This document shows, one piece after another, positions 39,062 to 48,557 of a stretch of DNA of 64,000 bases. The notes under the pieces were generated by a model. It worked only from the letters and a program-made list of their open reading frames with translations. It was not told where the DNA came from and made no database searches. Numbering within the stretch: position 1 is the first letter of the stretch; each line of letters opens with the position of its first letter. Source of the stretch: Enterobacter mori (GTDB lineage: Bacteria; Pseudomonadota; Gammaproteobacteria; Enterobacterales; Enterobacteriaceae); contig NZ_CP104285.1 in the NCBI RefSeq assembly GCF_025244905.1, positions 4,092,001 through 4,156,000 on the forward strand, read 5' to 3'. The translations under genes and the position numbers were made by a program.

Positions 39062-39475
39062 CCAGTGCAGCTTCTTGCCAAAGCCCAGGGTGTTGTCGGT
39101 AAATTTCAGCTCATCGAGGCGGATTTCCCACACCGGGGCTTTTAGCGCAGCGGCAACGGGAAAGCGGCGCGTGTAGAGCTTACGGCGCGCGTCGCTCTCT
39201 TCGCCATCCAGACGACGGATCTCCCCTTTAAACTGCACGCCGCGGATCAGCGCGACTGTTTTCGGCTGCCCATTCACCGTACCCGCCACCTTTGCCTGCT
39301 GGCCGGTCATCTGCGCATGCCGCGTTTTGTCTTCACTCATGACGTAAAACGCGACGCGCTCAGGGTCGTAGTAGTAAAACGCGTTTGCGCACCACATCTC
39401 CCCCTCACTGTAGACGCACCAGGTGACGACGTGCTGCTTCGCCAGCCAGCGGTTAATGGCGGCCAGTGTTTCCAT
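39041..39475 (-). CDS. yhbP: UPF0306 flavin-reductase-like protein YhbP
   Basis: Small protein of the FMN-binding split-barrel (pyridoxamine-phosphate-oxidase-like) fold, 144 residues. [19 protein letters not shown] near the N-terminus is the family hallmark. Enzymatic role unknown. It is convergent with yhbO and divergent from yhbQ, whose start lies 56 bases away. Confidence 0.93.
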   Translation of the reverse strand: METLAAINRWLAKQHVVTWCVYSEGEMWCANAFYYYDPERVAFYVMSEDKTRHAQMTGQQAKVAGTVNGQPKTVALIRGVQFKGEIRRLDGEESDARRKLYTRRFPVAAALKAPVWEIRLDELKFTDNTLGFGKKLHWLRAEQA

Positions 39476-39531
39476 TTTCGTTCTCTCTCATGCTATGGTG
39501 CGTTCACCTTAACATACTGAATCTGTTTACC

Positions 39532-39819
39532 GTGTGCTGGTTTCTCTATCTTGTCCGAACCGCTGATAACGCACTCTACACCGGGATCACCACCGATGTG
39601 GCGCGGCGTTTTTTACAACATCAAACGGGGAAAGGGGCAAAAGCGCTGCGGGGGAAAGGGGAATTACAGCTTGCCTTTTCGGCGCCCGTCGGCGACCGAT
39701 CGCTGGCGCTCAGGCTGGAATACCGCATCAAACAGCTGACGAAGCGCCAGAAAGAGCGCCTCGTGACCGGAGACGGCACCTTTGAGGCGCTACGCGAGAG
39801 CCTGATTAAAAGCGATTGA
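39532..39819 (+). CDS. yhbQ: GIY-YIG nuclease-superfamily protein YhbQ
   Basis: Single-domain GIY-YIG protein. The [18 protein letters not shown] segment carries the GIY-YIG core, with R of VARR and the downstream E of LEYR as further catalytic-type residues. E. coli YhbQ binds and can nick DNA. The start is uncertain: GTG 39532 aligns with the E. coli N-terminus (95 residues), but no clear ribosome binding site precedes it; the frame stays open back to 39466. Overlaps yhbS by 14 bases. Confidence 0.88.
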   Translation: MCWFLYLVRTADNALYTGITTDVARRFLQHQTGKGAKALRGKGELQLAFSAPVGDRSLALRLEYRIKQLTKRQKERLVTGDGTFEALRESLIKSD

Positions 39820-40309
39820 ATTGATCGTGGTAGTCCACCAGGCCATTGACACCGTTGAGGGCGTCATCCGCCAGACGGTGCACCTGGAAGGCGGACTCGG
39901 TGCCCGGCCAACGGCAGCGCAGGTCGTAATGTGCGGCCTGCTCGAAGCCTAATCGGCCATAGAACGCCGGATCGCCCAGCGTGACTACGGCGGCATAGCC
40001 AAACTCATTCAGCGAGTCCAGCCCTTCATAGACTAACTGGCGCGCCAGACCTTGCCCGCGATAGTTTTCATCTACCGCCAGCGGTGCCATTCCTACCCAC
40101 TGAAGATCGTCGCCCTGAACGATGACCGGGCTGAAGGCGACATAGCCGACAACCTGACCTTCATCATCGGTAGCAACCAGACCCAGCGTGATCAGGCCGT
40201 CTTCACGGAGATCGTGGACCAGTTGGGCTTCCGCATCGCTCGCAAACGAGCGGCGTAACAACGCATCGATACCCGGTGCATCAATCCCAATTTCGACTCG
40301 AATCAGCAT
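39806..40309 (-). CDS. yhbS: GNAT acetyltransferase YhbS
   Basis: Predicted N-acetyltransferase, 167 residues as in E. coli. The acetyl-CoA loop is visible as [11 protein letters not shown], with [10 protein letters not shown] on the preceding strand. The substrate in this species is unknown. Its start overlaps the ubiT stop by 7 bases, so the two are likely co-transcribed. Confidence 0.94.
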   Translation of the reverse strand: MLIRVEIGIDAPGIDALLRRSFASDAEAQLVHDLREDGLITLGLVATDDEGQVVGYVAFSPVIVQGDDLQWVGMAPLAVDENYRGQGLARQLVYEGLDSLNEFGYAAVVTLGDPAFYGRLGFEQAAHYDLRCRWPGTESAFQVHRLADDALNGVNGLVDYHDQFNRF

Positions 40310-40827
40310 GGCTCACCTACTGAAGTGTGTTTACCGTCCGGCGGGGTTTTCAGCCCGGCCTCAACAAAATCTGCCATTTGCATCAACATCACGCGCAGCG
40401 CTTTCGGCATCTGCTCCAGCTCAATGGCATCCATTAAATTCTTCACGTACAGGCCAAGCTCCGTGTCCCCTTCAATCACCAGACGGCGCTGGAAGAAGAG
40501 TGTGTCCGGATCCTGCTTCCGCGCGGCGATCATCAGCAGATCGCTGGCATCAGCGCTAAAGCTCACGTCCGCCTCGGCGGACTCGCGCACGATCAGCTGG
40601 CCGTTCTCTACGGAGGTAAACCAGCGCAGCCCGATGTCACGCACCTCAATGCTCAGCCAGCGGCCTTCCAGGAACTCCAGCTCACCGTCCTGCAACGCCT
40701 GTCGGAACTGCCAGCTCAGGACCTGCTCCAGCACCTGGCGCTTAAGTGCGAACGGTGCCAGCTTGACCGGCACGCTCAGCATAGATGGACCAAATTGTAC
40801 GAGACGTGAACGCAGTTTCTCCAGCAC
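40303..40827 (-). CDS. ubiT: SCP2-domain ubiquinone accessory factor UbiT (YhbT)
   Basis: 174 residues with a lipid-binding SCP2 domain. With UbiU and UbiV it supports oxygen-independent ubiquinone synthesis in E. coli. It is divergent from ubiU, with 220 bases between the starts, so the three genes share one control region. Confidence 0.94.
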   Translation of the reverse strand: MLEKLRSRLVQFGPSMLSVPVKLAPFALKRQVLEQVLSWQFRQALQDGELEFLEGRWLSIEVRDIGLRWFTSVENGQLIVRESAEADVSFSADASDLLMIAARKQDPDTLFFQRRLVIEGDTELGLYVKNLMDAIELEQMPKALRVMLMQMADFVEAGLKTPPDGKHTSVGEPC

Positions 40828-41047
40828 GAGCTTTACTCCCTGATATCTGTAATCCCGCTATTTTGCCACATCCATTCCAGAACATAGCGGCGTAAATCAA
40901 CAAACCGTCGTCCGGCTTACCTCATTATTGGTGTCATCAATACGCCATTAGCTGCCTTAAATCAAAAATTGTCGCCTGTGGGTTAATTAAAATCCCAGCT
41001 CGTTAACAATTTTGCGATCCCTGCGATCGAGAACATCAGGACAAATT

Positions 41048-42043
41048 ATGGAGCTGCTCTGCCCTGCCGGAAACCTTCCGGCGCTTAAGGCGGCCATCGA
41101 AAATGGGGCCGATGCGGTCTATATCGGGCTAAAGGATGATACCAACGCCCGCCATTTTGCTGGCCTCAACTTTACGGAGAAAAAGCTTCAGGAAGCCGTT
41201 AACTTCGTTCATCAGCACCGCCGCAAACTGCACATTGCCATCAACACCTTTGCCCATCCTGATGGCTACGCCCGCTGGCAGCGCGCGGTGGACATGGCGG
41301 CGCAGCTGGGTGCCGATGCGCTGATCCTGGCCGACCTTGCCATGCTTGAGTATGCAGCAGAACGCTATCCGCATATTGAGCGCCACGTCTCTGTTCAGGC
41401 ATCCGCCACCAACGAAGAAGCCGTGCGTTTTTATCATCAAAACTTCGACGTGGCCCGCGTGGTGCTGCCGCGCGTGCTCTCTATTCATCAGGTTAAGCAA
41501 CTCGCGCGCGTCACGCCAGTACCGCTGGAAGTTTTTGCCTTTGGCAGCCTGTGCATCATGGCCGAAGGCCGCTGCTATCTTTCCTCTTATTTAACCGGTG
41601 AATCGCCGAATACCGTCGGAGCCTGCTCCCCTGCCCGCTTTGTTCGCTGGCAGCAAACTCCGCAGGGGCTGGAATCGCGCCTGAATGAGGTGCTAATTGA
41701 CCGTTATCAGGACGGTGAAAACGCAGGCTATCCGACACTGTGTAAAGGTCGCTATCTGGTGGACGGCGAACGCTACCACGCGCTGGAAGAGCCCACCAGC
41801 CTCAATACGCTGGAGCTGCTGCCGGAACTGCTGGCGGCCAATATTGCCTCGGTGAAAATCGAAGGTCGCCAGCGTAGCCCGGCCTACGTGAGCCAGGTGG
41901 CGAAAGTATGGCGTCAGGCCATCGACCGCTGCATGGCGGACCCGCAGAACTACGCTCCGCAGGCGGCCTGGATGGAGACGCTCGGATCGATGTCCGAAGG
42001 CACGCAAACCACGCTGGGCGCGTATCACCGTAAATGGCAGTGA
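41048..42043 (+). CDS. ubiU: O2-independent ubiquinone hydroxylation protein UbiU (YhbU)
   Basis: Peptidase U32-family protein that forms a heterodimer with UbiV and hydroxylates ubiquinone precursors without oxygen. The start at 41048 (MELLCPAGN) gives 331 residues as in E. coli; a longer frame from 41012 adds 12 unsupported residues. The four iron-sulfur ligands known in E. coli are conserved at Cys169, Cys176, Cys193 and Cys232. It is followed 7 bases later by ubiV. Confidence 0.96.
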   Translation: MELLCPAGNLPALKAAIENGADAVYIGLKDDTNARHFAGLNFTEKKLQEAVNFVHQHRRKLHIAINTFAHPDGYARWQRAVDMAAQLGADALILADLAMLEYAAERYPHIERHVSVQASATNEEAVRFYHQNFDVARVVLPRVLSIHQVKQLARVTPVPLEVFAFGSLCIMAEGRCYLSSYLTGESPNTVGACSPARFVRWQQTPQGLESRLNEVLIDRYQDGENAGYPTLCKGRYLVDGERYHALEEPTSLNTLELLPELLAANIASVKIEGRQRSPAYVSQVAKVWRQAIDRCMADPQNYAPQAAWMETLGSMSEGTQTTLGAYHRKWQ

Positions 42044-42050
42044 GATAACC

Positions 42051-42929
42051 ATGAAATATTCATTAGGACCGGTGCTCTACTACTGGTCAAAAGAGACGCT
42101 GGAAGATTTTTACCAACAGGCCGCCGCCAGCAGCGCCGATGTGATTTATCTCGGCGAAGCGGTGTGCAGCAAGCGCCGCGCCACCAAAGTGGGCGACTGG
42201 CTGGATATGGCGAAAAGCCTGGCCGGAAGCGGCAAGCAGGTGGTGCTCTCGACGCTTGCGCTGGTTCAGGCCTCTTCCGAACTGGGCGAGCTGAAGCGCT
42301 ATGTCGAAAACGGCGAGTTTCTGCTGGAAGCGAGCGATCTCGGCGTGGTGAACATGTGCGCTGAACGCAAGCTGCCGTTTGTCGCGGGCCATGCCCTGAA
42401 CTGCTATAACGCCGTGACCCTGCGCCTGCTGCTCAAACAGGGAATGACGCGCTGGTGCATGCCGGTGGAACTCTCCCGCGACTGGCTGGCAAACCTGCTG
42501 AATCAGTGCGACGAGCTGGGCATTCGCAATCAGTTTGAAGTGGAAGTGCTGAGCTACGGGCATCTGCCGCTGGCCTACTCCGCCCGCTGCTTCACCGCGC
42601 GCTCGGAAGACCGCCCGAAAGACGAATGCGAGACCTGCTGCATCAAGTACCCGAACGGGCGCAGCATGCTCTCACAGGAGAATCAGCAGGTGTTTGTCCT
42701 GAACGGCATTCAAACCATGAGCGGCTATGTCTATAACCTCGGCAACGAGCTGGCGTCGATGGACGGGCTGGTGGACATGGTGCGTTTGTCGCCTCTGGAT
42801 ACAGGCGTGTTCGCAATGCTGGACGCCTTCCGCGCCAACGAAAACGGCGCTGCTCCGCTGCCGCTGACGGCAAACAGCGACTGCAACGGTTACTGGAAAC
42901 GTCTCGCCGGGCTGGAACTTCAGGCCTAA
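42051..42929 (+). CDS. ubiV: O2-independent ubiquinone hydroxylation protein UbiV (YhbV)
   Basis: UbiU partner of the same U32 family, 292 residues. The 4Fe-4S ligands known in E. coli are conserved at Cys39, Cys180, Cys193 and Cys197. Co-transcribed with ubiU. A 78-base gap with a long inverted repeat follows before yhbW. Confidence 0.96.
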   Translation: MKYSLGPVLYYWSKETLEDFYQQAAASSADVIYLGEAVCSKRRATKVGDWLDMAKSLAGSGKQVVLSTLALVQASSELGELKRYVENGEFLLEASDLGVVNMCAERKLPFVAGHALNCYNAVTLRLLLKQGMTRWCMPVELSRDWLANLLNQCDELGIRNQFEVEVLSYGHLPLAYSARCFTARSEDRPKDECETCCIKYPNGRSMLSQENQQVFVLNGIQTMSGYVYNLGNELASMDGLVDMVRLSPLDTGVFAMLDAFRANENGAAPLPLTANSDCNGYWKRLAGLELQA

Positions 42930-42934
42930 AAAAG

Positions 42935-43003
42935 GCTCACTTTGTTAACAACGGTTATCATTTTTTAATGCAGTATTAAAGATTCACCGTCGACAAAGTG
43001 AGC
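42935..43003 (+). promoter_or_regulatory. Inverted repeat ending at the yhbW ribosome binding site
   Basis: GCTCACTTTGT (42935-42945) and ACAAAGTGAGC (42993-43003) are a perfect 11-bp inverted repeat with a 47-base loop. The right arm ends 4 bases before the yhbW ATG and covers the GTGAG that would serve as ribosome binding site. Transcripts starting upstream of 42935 could therefore fold and hide it. Confidence 0.45.
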
Positions 43004-43007
43004 TGTT

Positions 43008-44015
43008 ATGACTGACAAAACCATTCCGTTTTCGGTGCTGGATCTGGCGCCGATCCCACAAGGCTCCTCGGCTCGAGAAGCCTTTTCGCACTCTCTCGAT
43101 CTCGCTCAGCTGGCCGAAAAGCGTGGCTATCACCGCTACTGGCTGGCAGAGCACCACAACATGGTGGGCATCGCCAGCGCCGCCACCTCGGTACTGATTG
43201 GCTATCTGGCGGCAAATACGACAACCCTGCACCTGGGCTCCGGCGGCGTGATGCTGCCTAACCACGCCCCGCTGGTGATTGCCGAGCAGTTTGGCACCCT
43301 GAACACTCTCTATCCCGGGCGTATTGATTTGGGCCTTGGTCGTGCGCCGGGCAGCGACCAGCCGACCATGCGCGCCCTGCGCCGCCATATGAGCGGCGAT
43401 ATCGACAACTTCCCGCGCGACGTGGCCGAGCTGGTGGACTGGTTCGATGCGCGCGATCCTAACCCGCATGTGCGCCCGGTTCCGGGCTACGGTGAGAAGA
43501 TCCCGGTTTGGCTGTTGGGATCAAGCCTGTATAGCGCACAGCTCGCCGCGCAGCTTGGGCTGCCGTTTGCGTTTGCCTCCCACTTTGCGCCGGATATGCT
43601 GCATCAGGCGCTGCACCTCTACCGCACGAACTTCAAACCTTCCGGGCGTCTGGAAAAACCTTACGCGATGGTCTGTATCAACATCATTGCCGCCGACAGC
43701 AACCGCGATGCGGAATTCCTGTTCACCTCCATGCAGCAGGCATTTATGAAGCTGCGTCGCGGTGAGACGGGCCAGCTGCCGCCGCCGGTGGAGAATATGC
43801 ATCAACTATGGTCAGCCTCCGAACAGTATGGCGTTCAGCAGGCGCTGAGCATGTCGCTGGTGGGTGATAAAGCGAAAGTGCGTCACGGGTTGGAGGCAGT
43901 GCTTCGCGAAACGCAGGCGGATGAAATTATGGTTAACGGCCAGATTTTCGATCACCAGGCGCGTTTGCATTCGTTTGATTTGGCCATGCAGGTGAAAGAA
44001 GAGTTGGTGGGGTAG
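43008..44015 (+). CDS. yhbW: Luciferase-like flavin monooxygenase YhbW
   Basis: Bacterial-luciferase-superfamily protein of 335 residues, predicted to use reduced flavin and oxygen. Family stretches include [32 protein letters not shown] and [10 protein letters not shown]. The substrate is unknown. It may be read from its own promoter or from ubiUV. A REP unit and a palindrome follow before mtr. Confidence 0.94.
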   Translation: MTDKTIPFSVLDLAPIPQGSSAREAFSHSLDLAQLAEKRGYHRYWLAEHHNMVGIASAATSVLIGYLAANTTTLHLGSGGVMLPNHAPLVIAEQFGTLNTLYPGRIDLGLGRAPGSDQPTMRALRRHMSGDIDNFPRDVAELVDWFDARDPNPHVRPVPGYGEKIPVWLLGSSLYSAQLAAQLGLPFAFASHFAPDMLHQALHLYRTNFKPSGRLEKPYAMVCINIIAADSNRDAEFLFTSMQQAFMKLRRGETGQLPPPVENMHQLWSASEQYGVQQALSMSLVGDKAKVRHGLEAVLRETQADEIMVNGQIFDHQARLHSFDLAMQVKEELVG

Positions 44016-44021
44016 TTTTTT

Positions 44022-44053
44022 GCCGGATGGCGGCTTCGCCTTATCCGGCCTAC
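44022..44053. repeat. REP unit downstream of yhbW
   Basis: GCCGGATGGCGgcttcGCCTTATCCGGC followed by CTAC is a classical enterobacterial REP palindrome, a different subtype from the others in this window. Confidence 0.85.
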
Positions 44054-44061
44054 GGTTTTCG

Positions 44062-44082
44062 CCCTCTCCCTTCGGGAGAGGG
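44062..44082. repeat. Intergenic palindrome CCCTCTCCC/GGGAGAGGG
   Basis: 9-bp stem with TTC loop between converging yhbW and mtr. It closely resembles the palindrome at 17843-17865, also between converging genes, and has no T-run. Confidence 0.65.
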
Positions 44083-44110
44083 GCGGGGGGAGGGGATCAG
44101 ACCGCACGGT

Positions 44111-45355
44111 TTAATGGTAAACAGGCAACAGGTTAAAACTCGACAGCACGTGTACCACCGCGTTGCCGATACCAAACACCAGAATCAGCGCAATCATCGG
44201 TTTGCCGCCCCAGACGCGGAATTTCGGGCTGCCGAAGCGCTTACGTGATTTACGTGCCAGCAGCGCTGGAACAATCGCCGCCCAGATGGTTGCCGCCAGT
44301 CCGGCATATCCGATGGCGTAGAGGAAACCGTTCGGCCACAGCAGGCCGCCCACAATCGGCGGCAGGAAGGTCAACAGCGCGGTTTTGAAGCGTCCCATCG
44401 CAGAATCATCAAAGCCAAACAGATCCGCCAGGTAGTCAAACAGCCCCAGGGTCACGCCGAGGAATGAGCTCGCCACGGCAAAGTTAGAGAAGACGACCAG
44501 CAGCAGATCCAGACTGCGGCTGTTAAGCACACCGCTCAGGGCTTGCACCAGCACGTCGATGTTACCGCCCTTCTGCGCAATGCCGATAAATTCTGGACGC
44601 GGGATGTTGCCCATCGTCCCGAGCAGCCAAATCACGTACAGCCCCAGCGCCAATAGCGTACCGTAGACCAGACACTTCATGATGGTGCGCGGATCTTTGC
44701 CGTAGTACTTCATGAGACTCGGCACGTTACCGTGGTAGCCGAACGACGCCAGACAGAAGGGCAGCGTCATCAGCAGGTACGGCGTGTAAGAGGTGTTCAC
44801 TTCGGCGACGTTAAACAGCGTGGCGGGCGTCACGTGCCCCAGCAGGCTGCCGAAGGTCAGGAAGAAGGTGATGACCTTAGCGCCCAACACGATCGCCGTC
44901 ATGCGGCTCACCGCCTTTGTACTCATCCAGACGATAAACGCCACGCCCAGCGCGAAGCACAGCCCCGCCAGACGCGCCGGAACGTTCAGCGACATCTCAG
45001 CAAAGGTGTGATGCAGAATCGAGCCGCTCGCGGAGATATACGCATAGGTCAGAATGTAGAGCACAAACGCGATGGACAGCCCGTTCACCAGGTTCCAGCC
45101 TTTGCCCAGCAGATCTTTGGTGATGGTGTCGAAGCTGGAGCCAATGCGGTAGTTCAGGTTCGCCTCAAGGATCATCAGCCCGGAGTGGAGCATGCAGAAC
45201 CAGGTGAACACCAGCGCCGCCAGCGACCAGAAGAACCACGCACCTGACATGACCACGGGCAGGGAGAACATCCCAGCACCAATGATGGTACCGCCGATGA
45301 TCACCACACCGCCAAGCAGCGAGGGTGACGTTTGGGTGGTGGTTAGTGTCGCCAT
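44111..45355 (-). CDS. mtr: Tryptophan-specific permease Mtr
   Basis: High-affinity tryptophan:H+ symporter of the HAAAP family, 414 residues as in E. coli, with about eleven membrane helices. The N-terminus [20 protein letters not shown] is diagnostic. The promoter region carries a TrpR operator (45406-45425), so repression by tryptophan-bound TrpR is expected; TyrR control known in E. coli was not mapped. It converges on yhbW. Confidence 0.96.
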   Translation of the reverse strand: MATLTTTQTSPSLLGGVVIIGGTIIGAGMFSLPVVMSGAWFFWSLAALVFTWFCMLHSGLMILEANLNYRIGSSFDTITKDLLGKGWNLVNGLSIAFVLYILTYAYISASGSILHHTFAEMSLNVPARLAGLCFALGVAFIVWMSTKAVSRMTAIVLGAKVITFFLTFGSLLGHVTPATLFNVAEVNTSYTPYLLMTLPFCLASFGYHGNVPSLMKYYGKDPRTIMKCLVYGTLLALGLYVIWLLGTMGNIPRPEFIGIAQKGGNIDVLVQALSGVLNSRSLDLLLVVFSNFAVASSFLGVTLGLFDYLADLFGFDDSAMGRFKTALLTFLPPIVGGLLWPNGFLYAIGYAGLAATIWAAIVPALLARKSRKRFGSPKFRVWGGKPMIALILVFGIGNAVVHVLSSFNLLPVYH

Positions 45356-45405
45356 ACAGCCATTACTCCAGTCAAAAATGTGGTATGAAGTTTAATGTGC
45401 AGCAC

Positions 45406-45425
45406 TGTACCAGTACAAGAGTACA
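45406..45425 (-). promoter_or_regulatory. TrpR operator of mtr
   Basis: Minus-strand TGTACTCTTGTACTGGTACA differs by one base from the E. coli mtr operator as I recall it. It sits about 50-70 bases upstream of the mtr start. Confidence 0.8.
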
Positions 45426-45433
45426 AAAGAAAT

Positions 45434-45463
45434 AAAAAAAGCCCCGATAGCGATTATCGGGGC
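45434..45463 (-). terminator. deaD terminator
   Basis: Minus-strand stem GCCCCGATA/TATCGGGGC (9 bp, 5-base loop, 45441-45463) followed by seven T residues. It lies about 35 bases after the deaD stop and just upstream of the mtr promoter. Confidence 0.93.
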
Positions 45464-45496
45464 TGTATATATTACTTTACGTCAGTGGCGTAAGGC

Positions 45497-47383
45497 TTAC
45501 GCGTCACGGCGACGGCTAGAGCTGTCGTCACGACGTGGGCCACGGCTTTCACGGCGTTCGCCGGAGAAACGACGTGGTTCACCGCGACCTTCGCTACGAC
45601 CGCCTTCACGACGCTCGCCACCGAAGCTGCGACCACCGCCACGACGTTCACCACCGCGGTCAGAGCGAGGCTGTGCATCACCCATCAGCTGCATGTTCAT
45701 CGGCTTGTTCAGGATACGGGTACGCGTAAAGTGCTGCAGTACTTCGCCCGGCATGCCTTTTGGCAGTTCGATGGTGGAGTGAGTACCGAACAGCTTGATG
45801 TTACCAATGTAACGGCTGCTGATGTCGCCTTCGTTAGCGATCGCGCCAACGATATGACGAACTTCAACACCGTCATCACGGCCAACTTCAATGCGGTACA
45901 GTTCCATTTCACCAGCGTCACGACGCTCGCGACGTGGACGGTCTTCACCACCACGCTCTGGACGGTCACCGCGTGGGCCACGGTCATTGCGGTCGCCACG
46001 ACGTTCGAAACGATCGTCACGGTCACGGAATTCACGCTTAGGACGCATTGGCGCATCAGGTGGCACGATCAGGCTACGTTCGCCCTGAGCCATTTTCAGC
46101 AGTGCTGCAGCCAGGGTTTCCATATCCAGCTCTTCGCCTTCAGCGACAGGCTGAATCTGCGACAGCAGCGCACGGTACTGATCCAGATCGCTGCTTTCCA
46201 GCTGCTGCTGTACTTTCGCGGCGAATTTTTCCAGACGGCGTTTGCCCAGCAGATCTGCGTTTGGCAGGTCAGCTTCTGGAATAGTCAGCTTCATGGTGCG
46301 TTCAATGTTACGCAGCAGACGACGCTCGCGGTTCTCAACGAACAGCAGCGCACGGCCCGCACGACCCGCACGACCGGTACGACCGATACGGTGAACGTAA
46401 GACTCAGAATCCATTGGGATGTCGTAGTTTACAACCAGGCTGATACGCTCAACGTCCAGACCACGTGCTGCCACGTCGGTTGCAATCAGGATATCCAGGC
46501 GACCATCTTTCAGACGCTCCAGAGTCTGCTCACGCAGGGCCTGGTTCATGTCGCCGTTCAGCGCTGCGCTATTGTAGCCGCTACGCTCCAGGGCTTCAGC
46601 CACTTCCAGGGTCGCGTTTTTGGTACGAACGAAGATGATCGCCGCATCAAAATCTTCTGCTTCCAGGAAACGGACCAGCGCTTCGTTTTTGCGCATGCCG
46701 TACACAGACCAGTAGCTCTGGCTGATGTCCGGGCGAGTGGTCACGCTGGACTGAATACGCACTTCCTGCGGCTCTTTCATGAAGCGGCGGGTAATGCGAC
46801 GGATAGCTTCTGGCATGGTTGCAGAGAACAGAGCGGTCTGATGACCTTCCGGGATCTGCGCCATAATGGTTTCGACGTCTTCGATGAAGCCCATACGCAG
46901 CATTTCATCTGCTTCATCCAGTACCAGGCCGCTCAGTTTAGAGAGGTCCAGGGTACCGCGCTTCAGGTGATCCAGCAGACGACCCGGCGTACCGACGACG
47001 ATCTGTGGACCCTGGCGCAGGGCGCGTAACTGCACGTCATAACGCTGGCCGCCGTAAAGGGCTACCACGTTTACGCCGCGCATATGTTTAGAGAATTCCG
47101 TCATGGCTTCAGCAACCTGAACAGCCAGTTCACGGGTTGGAGCCAGGACGAGGATCTGCGGTGCACGCAGGTCCGGATCGATGTTGTTCAGCAGCGGCAG
47201 CGAGAATGCTGCAGTTTTACCGCTACCAGTCTGGGCCATGCCCAGCACGTCACGACCAGAAAGCAGGTGTGGGATACATTCTGCCTGGATCGGAGATGGT
47301 TTTTCGTAACCCAGATCGTTAAGGGCTTCAAGGATAGGAGCCTTCAGGCCCAGATCTGCAAAAGTGGTTTCGAATTCAGCCAT
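45497..47383 (-). CDS. deaD: DEAD-box RNA helicase DeaD (CsdA)
   Basis: Cold-shock ATP-dependent RNA helicase for ribosome assembly and mRNA decay. Q motif, [23 protein letters not shown] and [11 protein letters not shown] are all visible in the helicase core (residues 1-370), followed by a dimerisation/RNA-binding region and an Arg/Gly-rich tail (GGERRGGGR repeats). The ATG at 47383 matches E. coli and gives 628 residues. Its start overlaps the end of the small ORF yrbN, and the likely ribosome binding site (CGAGG) lies inside yrbN. Confidence 0.96.
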   Translation of the reverse strand: MAEFETTFADLGLKAPILEALNDLGYEKPSPIQAECIPHLLSGRDVLGMAQTGSGKTAAFSLPLLNNIDPDLRAPQILVLAPTRELAVQVAEAMTEFSKHMRGVNVVALYGGQRYDVQLRALRQGPQIVVGTPGRLLDHLKRGTLDLSKLSGLVLDEADEMLRMGFIEDVETIMAQIPEGHQTALFSATMPEAIRRITRRFMKEPQEVRIQSSVTTRPDISQSYWSVYGMRKNEALVRFLEAEDFDAAIIFVRTKNATLEVAEALERSGYNSAALNGDMNQALREQTLERLKDGRLDILIATDVAARGLDVERISLVVNYDIPMDSESYVHRIGRTGRAGRAGRALLFVENRERRLLRNIERTMKLTIPEADLPNADLLGKRRLEKFAAKVQQQLESSDLDQYRALLSQIQPVAEGEELDMETLAAALLKMAQGERSLIVPPDAPMRPKREFRDRDDRFERRGDRNDRGPRGDRPERGGEDRPRRERRDAGEMELYRIEVGRDDGVEVRHIVGAIANEGDISSRYIGNIKLFGTHSTIELPKGMPGEVLQHFTRTRILNKPMNMQLMGDAQPRSDRGGERRGGGRSFGGERREGGRSEGRGEPRRFSGERRESRGPRRDDSSSRRRDA

Positions 47384-47456
47384 GTAGTACAAGTGCCTCG
47401 ATATTAATGGCGGCCAGTCTACTTAGCTCATCGTGAAAATGATTAGCAATTTTCAT
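47376..47456 (-). CDS. yrbN: Small leader peptide YrbN
   Basis: 26-codon ORF reading [17 protein letters not shown]... and ending ...ALVLHG. It matches the small protein YrbN that E. coli encodes between nlpI and deaD. The ORF overlaps the first codons of deaD by 8 bases (ATGGCTGA), so its translation probably carries ribosomes to the deaD start. Function beyond coupling is unknown. Weak upstream site (a purine-poor ACACTTTTCA), so translation level is unclear. Confidence 0.85.
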   Translation of the reverse strand: MKIANHFHDELSRLAAINIEALVLHG

Positions 47457-47563
47457 TGAAAAGTGTGAACCGGCTCAAAGTAGGTGTATTGACGAACAAC
47501 AACGCCCTCACCAGTGAAGGTGATGGCAATCAAAAGATTACGGGCTGATGTCTATGTCGTCAG

Positions 47564-48448
47564 CTATTGCTGGTCCGATTCTGCCAGGTCGTCTTGCTCC
47601 TGGCCCAAGAGCGATAATTCCAACAATGCATAACGGTGCTCAACGAAGTTATGTACGTTGTTAGCAACCGCTAATTTGAACAGTGCCGTAGCGCTGTCCT
47701 TATCCCCCAGACTTAGGTAGTACTTACCTAAATAGAAGTTGGTTTCACTGAGATGCTCAGCGAGCGAGGTGTTATCCGTTGCGTCCGCCTTGAGCCGTTC
47801 CATCAGCGTTGCTTCGCTAATGTTGCCCAGGTAGAACTCGACAATGTTCCATCCCCATTGTTCCTTGTCCGATTTATCGAAGCGCTGCTTCAGTGCTTCT
47901 TTGGCCTGCTTCTCATCGAGCTTCTGCTCAACGATGTAAAGCCACAGGCTGCGGAAAGGATCATTAGGATCGTCTTGATAAAACGCCAGCAGATCATCTT
48001 GCGCTAACTTATCACGACCGCCGTAATACAATGCGATACCGCGATTCAAGTGCGCGTAGTTGTAAGTTGGATCAAGCTCAAGTACAGAATCAAACGCTTC
48101 ATAGGCAGCATCAAAATTGCCTGCCTGCGTTAAGTAAATGCCTAAGTAATTGAATACTTCAGGCATATCAGGTCGAATTGCCAGCGCTTGTGAAAAATCA
48201 TTCCGCGCTAATGCCCTCAGACCGAGACTATCATACAACACTCCGCGCTCATATAAAAGCTGTGCGCGTTCGTCATCGGTTAAAGCCCGACTGGCAAGAA
48301 TTTGTTCCATGCGTGCCAGAATCACTTCCTGCTGCAAAGTCGGTTGCAATGGCACTGCGAGGACTTCGCTCTTACGCCAGGCAGAGTTGCTGCATCCTGC
48401 CAGCGTTAAAGCTGTCGCAACGAAACACCAGCGCAAAAAAGGCTTCAT
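47564..48448 (-). CDS. nlpI: TPR lipoprotein NlpI
   Basis: Outer-membrane lipoprotein that acts as adaptor for the periplasmic protease Prc in controlling peptidoglycan hydrolases such as MepS. The start at 48448 (MKPFLRWC) gives a signal ending LTLAGC with Cys19 and 294 residues, the E. coli length. TPR motifs run through about residues 60-270 ([35 protein letters not shown]). It lies downstream of pnp past a hairpin and upstream of yrbN-deaD. Confidence 0.96.
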   Translation of the reverse strand: MKPFLRWCFVATALTLAGCSNSAWRKSEVLAVPLQPTLQQEVILARMEQILASRALTDDERAQLLYERGVLYDSLGLRALARNDFSQALAIRPDMPEVFNYLGIYLTQAGNFDAAYEAFDSVLELDPTYNYAHLNRGIALYYGGRDKLAQDDLLAFYQDDPNDPFRSLWLYIVEQKLDEKQAKEALKQRFDKSDKEQWGWNIVEFYLGNISEATLMERLKADATDNTSLAEHLSETNFYLGKYYLSLGDKDSATALFKLAVANNVHNFVEHRYALLELSLLGQEQDDLAESDQQ

Positions 48449-48517
48449 TTCCCACTCCCGAAGACAACTATTGGATGAACGTCCTGTCCCCCGGCGGCTT
48501 AACAAGGCGTCCTGCCT

Positions 48518-48546
48518 GATAATAAACCCTCCGCCGAAGCGGAGGG
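48518..48546 (-). terminator. Terminator or attenuator after pnp
   Basis: Minus-strand stem CCCTCCGC-TTCG-GCGGAGGG (48527-48546) followed by TTTATTAT. The tail is not a pure T-run, so partial read-through into nlpI is plausible. Confidence 0.8.
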
Positions 48547-48557
48547 CAAATGCTACC

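Noticed and set aside
40828..41047. FNR site in the ubiT-ubiU divergent region
   Set aside because: ATCAA half-sites occur (for example TTGGTGTCATCAA) but no copy has TTGAT-N4-ATCAA spacing.
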